Of a stretch of DNA of 64,000 bases, positions 63,749-64,000 are shown piece after piece. The notes below the pieces were generated by a model, which saw nothing but the letters and a program-made list of their open reading frames with translations, was not told where the DNA came from and ran no database searches. How positions within the stretch are numbered: the first letter of the stretch is position 1; every line of letters begins with the position of its first letter. Origin of the DNA: Sphingomonas sp. CFBP 8760 (lineage in GTDB: Bacteria > Pseudomonadota > Alphaproteobacteria > Sphingomonadales > Sphingomonadaceae). Where the stretch lies: assembly GCF_014841615.1 (NCBI RefSeq), contig NZ_JACYUG010000007.1, positions 1-64,000 of the forward strand, given 5' to 3'. Both the position numbers and the translations under genes were made by a program.

Positions 63749-64000
63749 TCAGCGGTAGAAGGTGTGCCCAGCGATCTGGGCGACGCGGGTGCGGGTCGGC
63801 ATCGACGCCCCGGCGGAATGGAAGAACAGCGCGCCCGGCACGACCTCGTCGCCCTCGCCCTGCAACGTGTCGGTGGCGATCTCGATCGCGGTGTTCCAGC
63901 GCTGGCCGGTGCGTGAGGGCTGGTAGGAGTCGACATCGAAGAACTGGCCGCGCTGCTTGACCACCGCGCAGGCGCTGTCGCCGAAACCGCCGCTCTTCAT
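63749..64000 (-). CDS. Cell wall hydrolase (SleB/Hydrolase_2-like), 3' end only
   Basis: The last 83 residues of a gene that continues past the right edge of the window. The fragment GDSACAVVKQRGQFFDVDSYQP, then ALFFHSAGASMP and a terminal GHTFYR, is the C-terminal half of the SleB-type cell wall hydrolase domain. That domain cuts peptidoglycan and in this phylum is usually exported. The ATG at the very edge looks internal, so no start can be given. Confidence 0.8.
   Translation of the reverse strand: MKSGGFGDSACAVVKQRGQFFDVDSYQPSRTGQRWNTAIEIATDTLQGEGDEVVPGALFFHSAGASMPTRTRVAQIAGHTFYR

Overview
The window is a strongly G+C-rich piece of a bacterial chromosome. It looks like a sphingomonad (Alphaproteobacteria, Sphingomonas-type). 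The signs are three proteins ending in PEPxxW-type CTERM sorting tags, a serralysin-like RTX protease with its own type I secretion system, a GH115 xylan glucuronidase, clustered small DUF proteins, and REP-like palindromes in intergenic gaps. There is no rRNA, CRISPR array, phage block, integrase or transposase. Two tRNA genes are present: Gly (anticodon CCC) and Thr (anticodon GGT).

Layout. 0.1-6.7 kb: flavoprotein, DEAD-box RNA helicase, DUF885 hydrolase, tRNA-Gly and a membrane GGDEF protein. 7.1-10.1 kb: a run of very small genes, including a membrane-anchored LuxR-type HTH protein, a helical protein, a multi-span membrane protein, a winged-helix protein and a divergent small HTH gene with a LexA-like box. 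10.2-17.3 kb: carbohydrate enzymes (Gfo/Idh/MocA, GH15, GH115) and an unknown secreted protein. 17.3-23.6 kb: the operon ptrB-DedA-thioesterase, a retropepsin-like protease gene flanked by two copies of one palindromic repeat, and aminopeptidase P. 23.7-31.3 kb: tRNA-Thr, a LysR/MFS divergent pair, four small DUF-family proteins, a PEP-CTERM protein, and a HisKA_2-type histidine kinase facing a single-domain response regulator.

31.8-46.6 kb is the main accessory region. All its genes are on the minus strand: a 2070-residue serralysin-like RTX metalloprotease, a 109-residue orphan right behind it, TolC, a PEP-CTERM protein one base after tolC, a TrmB-like regulator, and the ABC and HlyD subunits overlapping by ATGA. 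A glycosyltransferase lies just upstream. Together they form a self-contained secretion locus for one giant protease.

46.7-51.9 kb is a D-tartrate uptake and breakdown cassette: LysR regulator, DctA, D(-)-tartrate dehydratase and an AlgE-like porin, with a clear inverted-repeat operator between lysR and dctA. 52.4-55.4 kb holds a PEP-CTERM metalloprotease and a TetR/SDR divergent pair. 55.7-59.4 kb holds YqiJ, a flotillin and an AI-2E family permease. 59.5-63.6 kb is a four-gene polysaccharide O-acetylation cassette (SGNH, SGNH, MBOAT, small membrane protein). The right edge cuts a cell-wall hydrolase.

The most distinctive DNA signal is a nested palindromic element present four times. It occurs with or without an inner REP-like hairpin and in both orientations, and twice it supplies the stop codon of the preceding gene. 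All functional calls are from reading the sequence; no database search was run.
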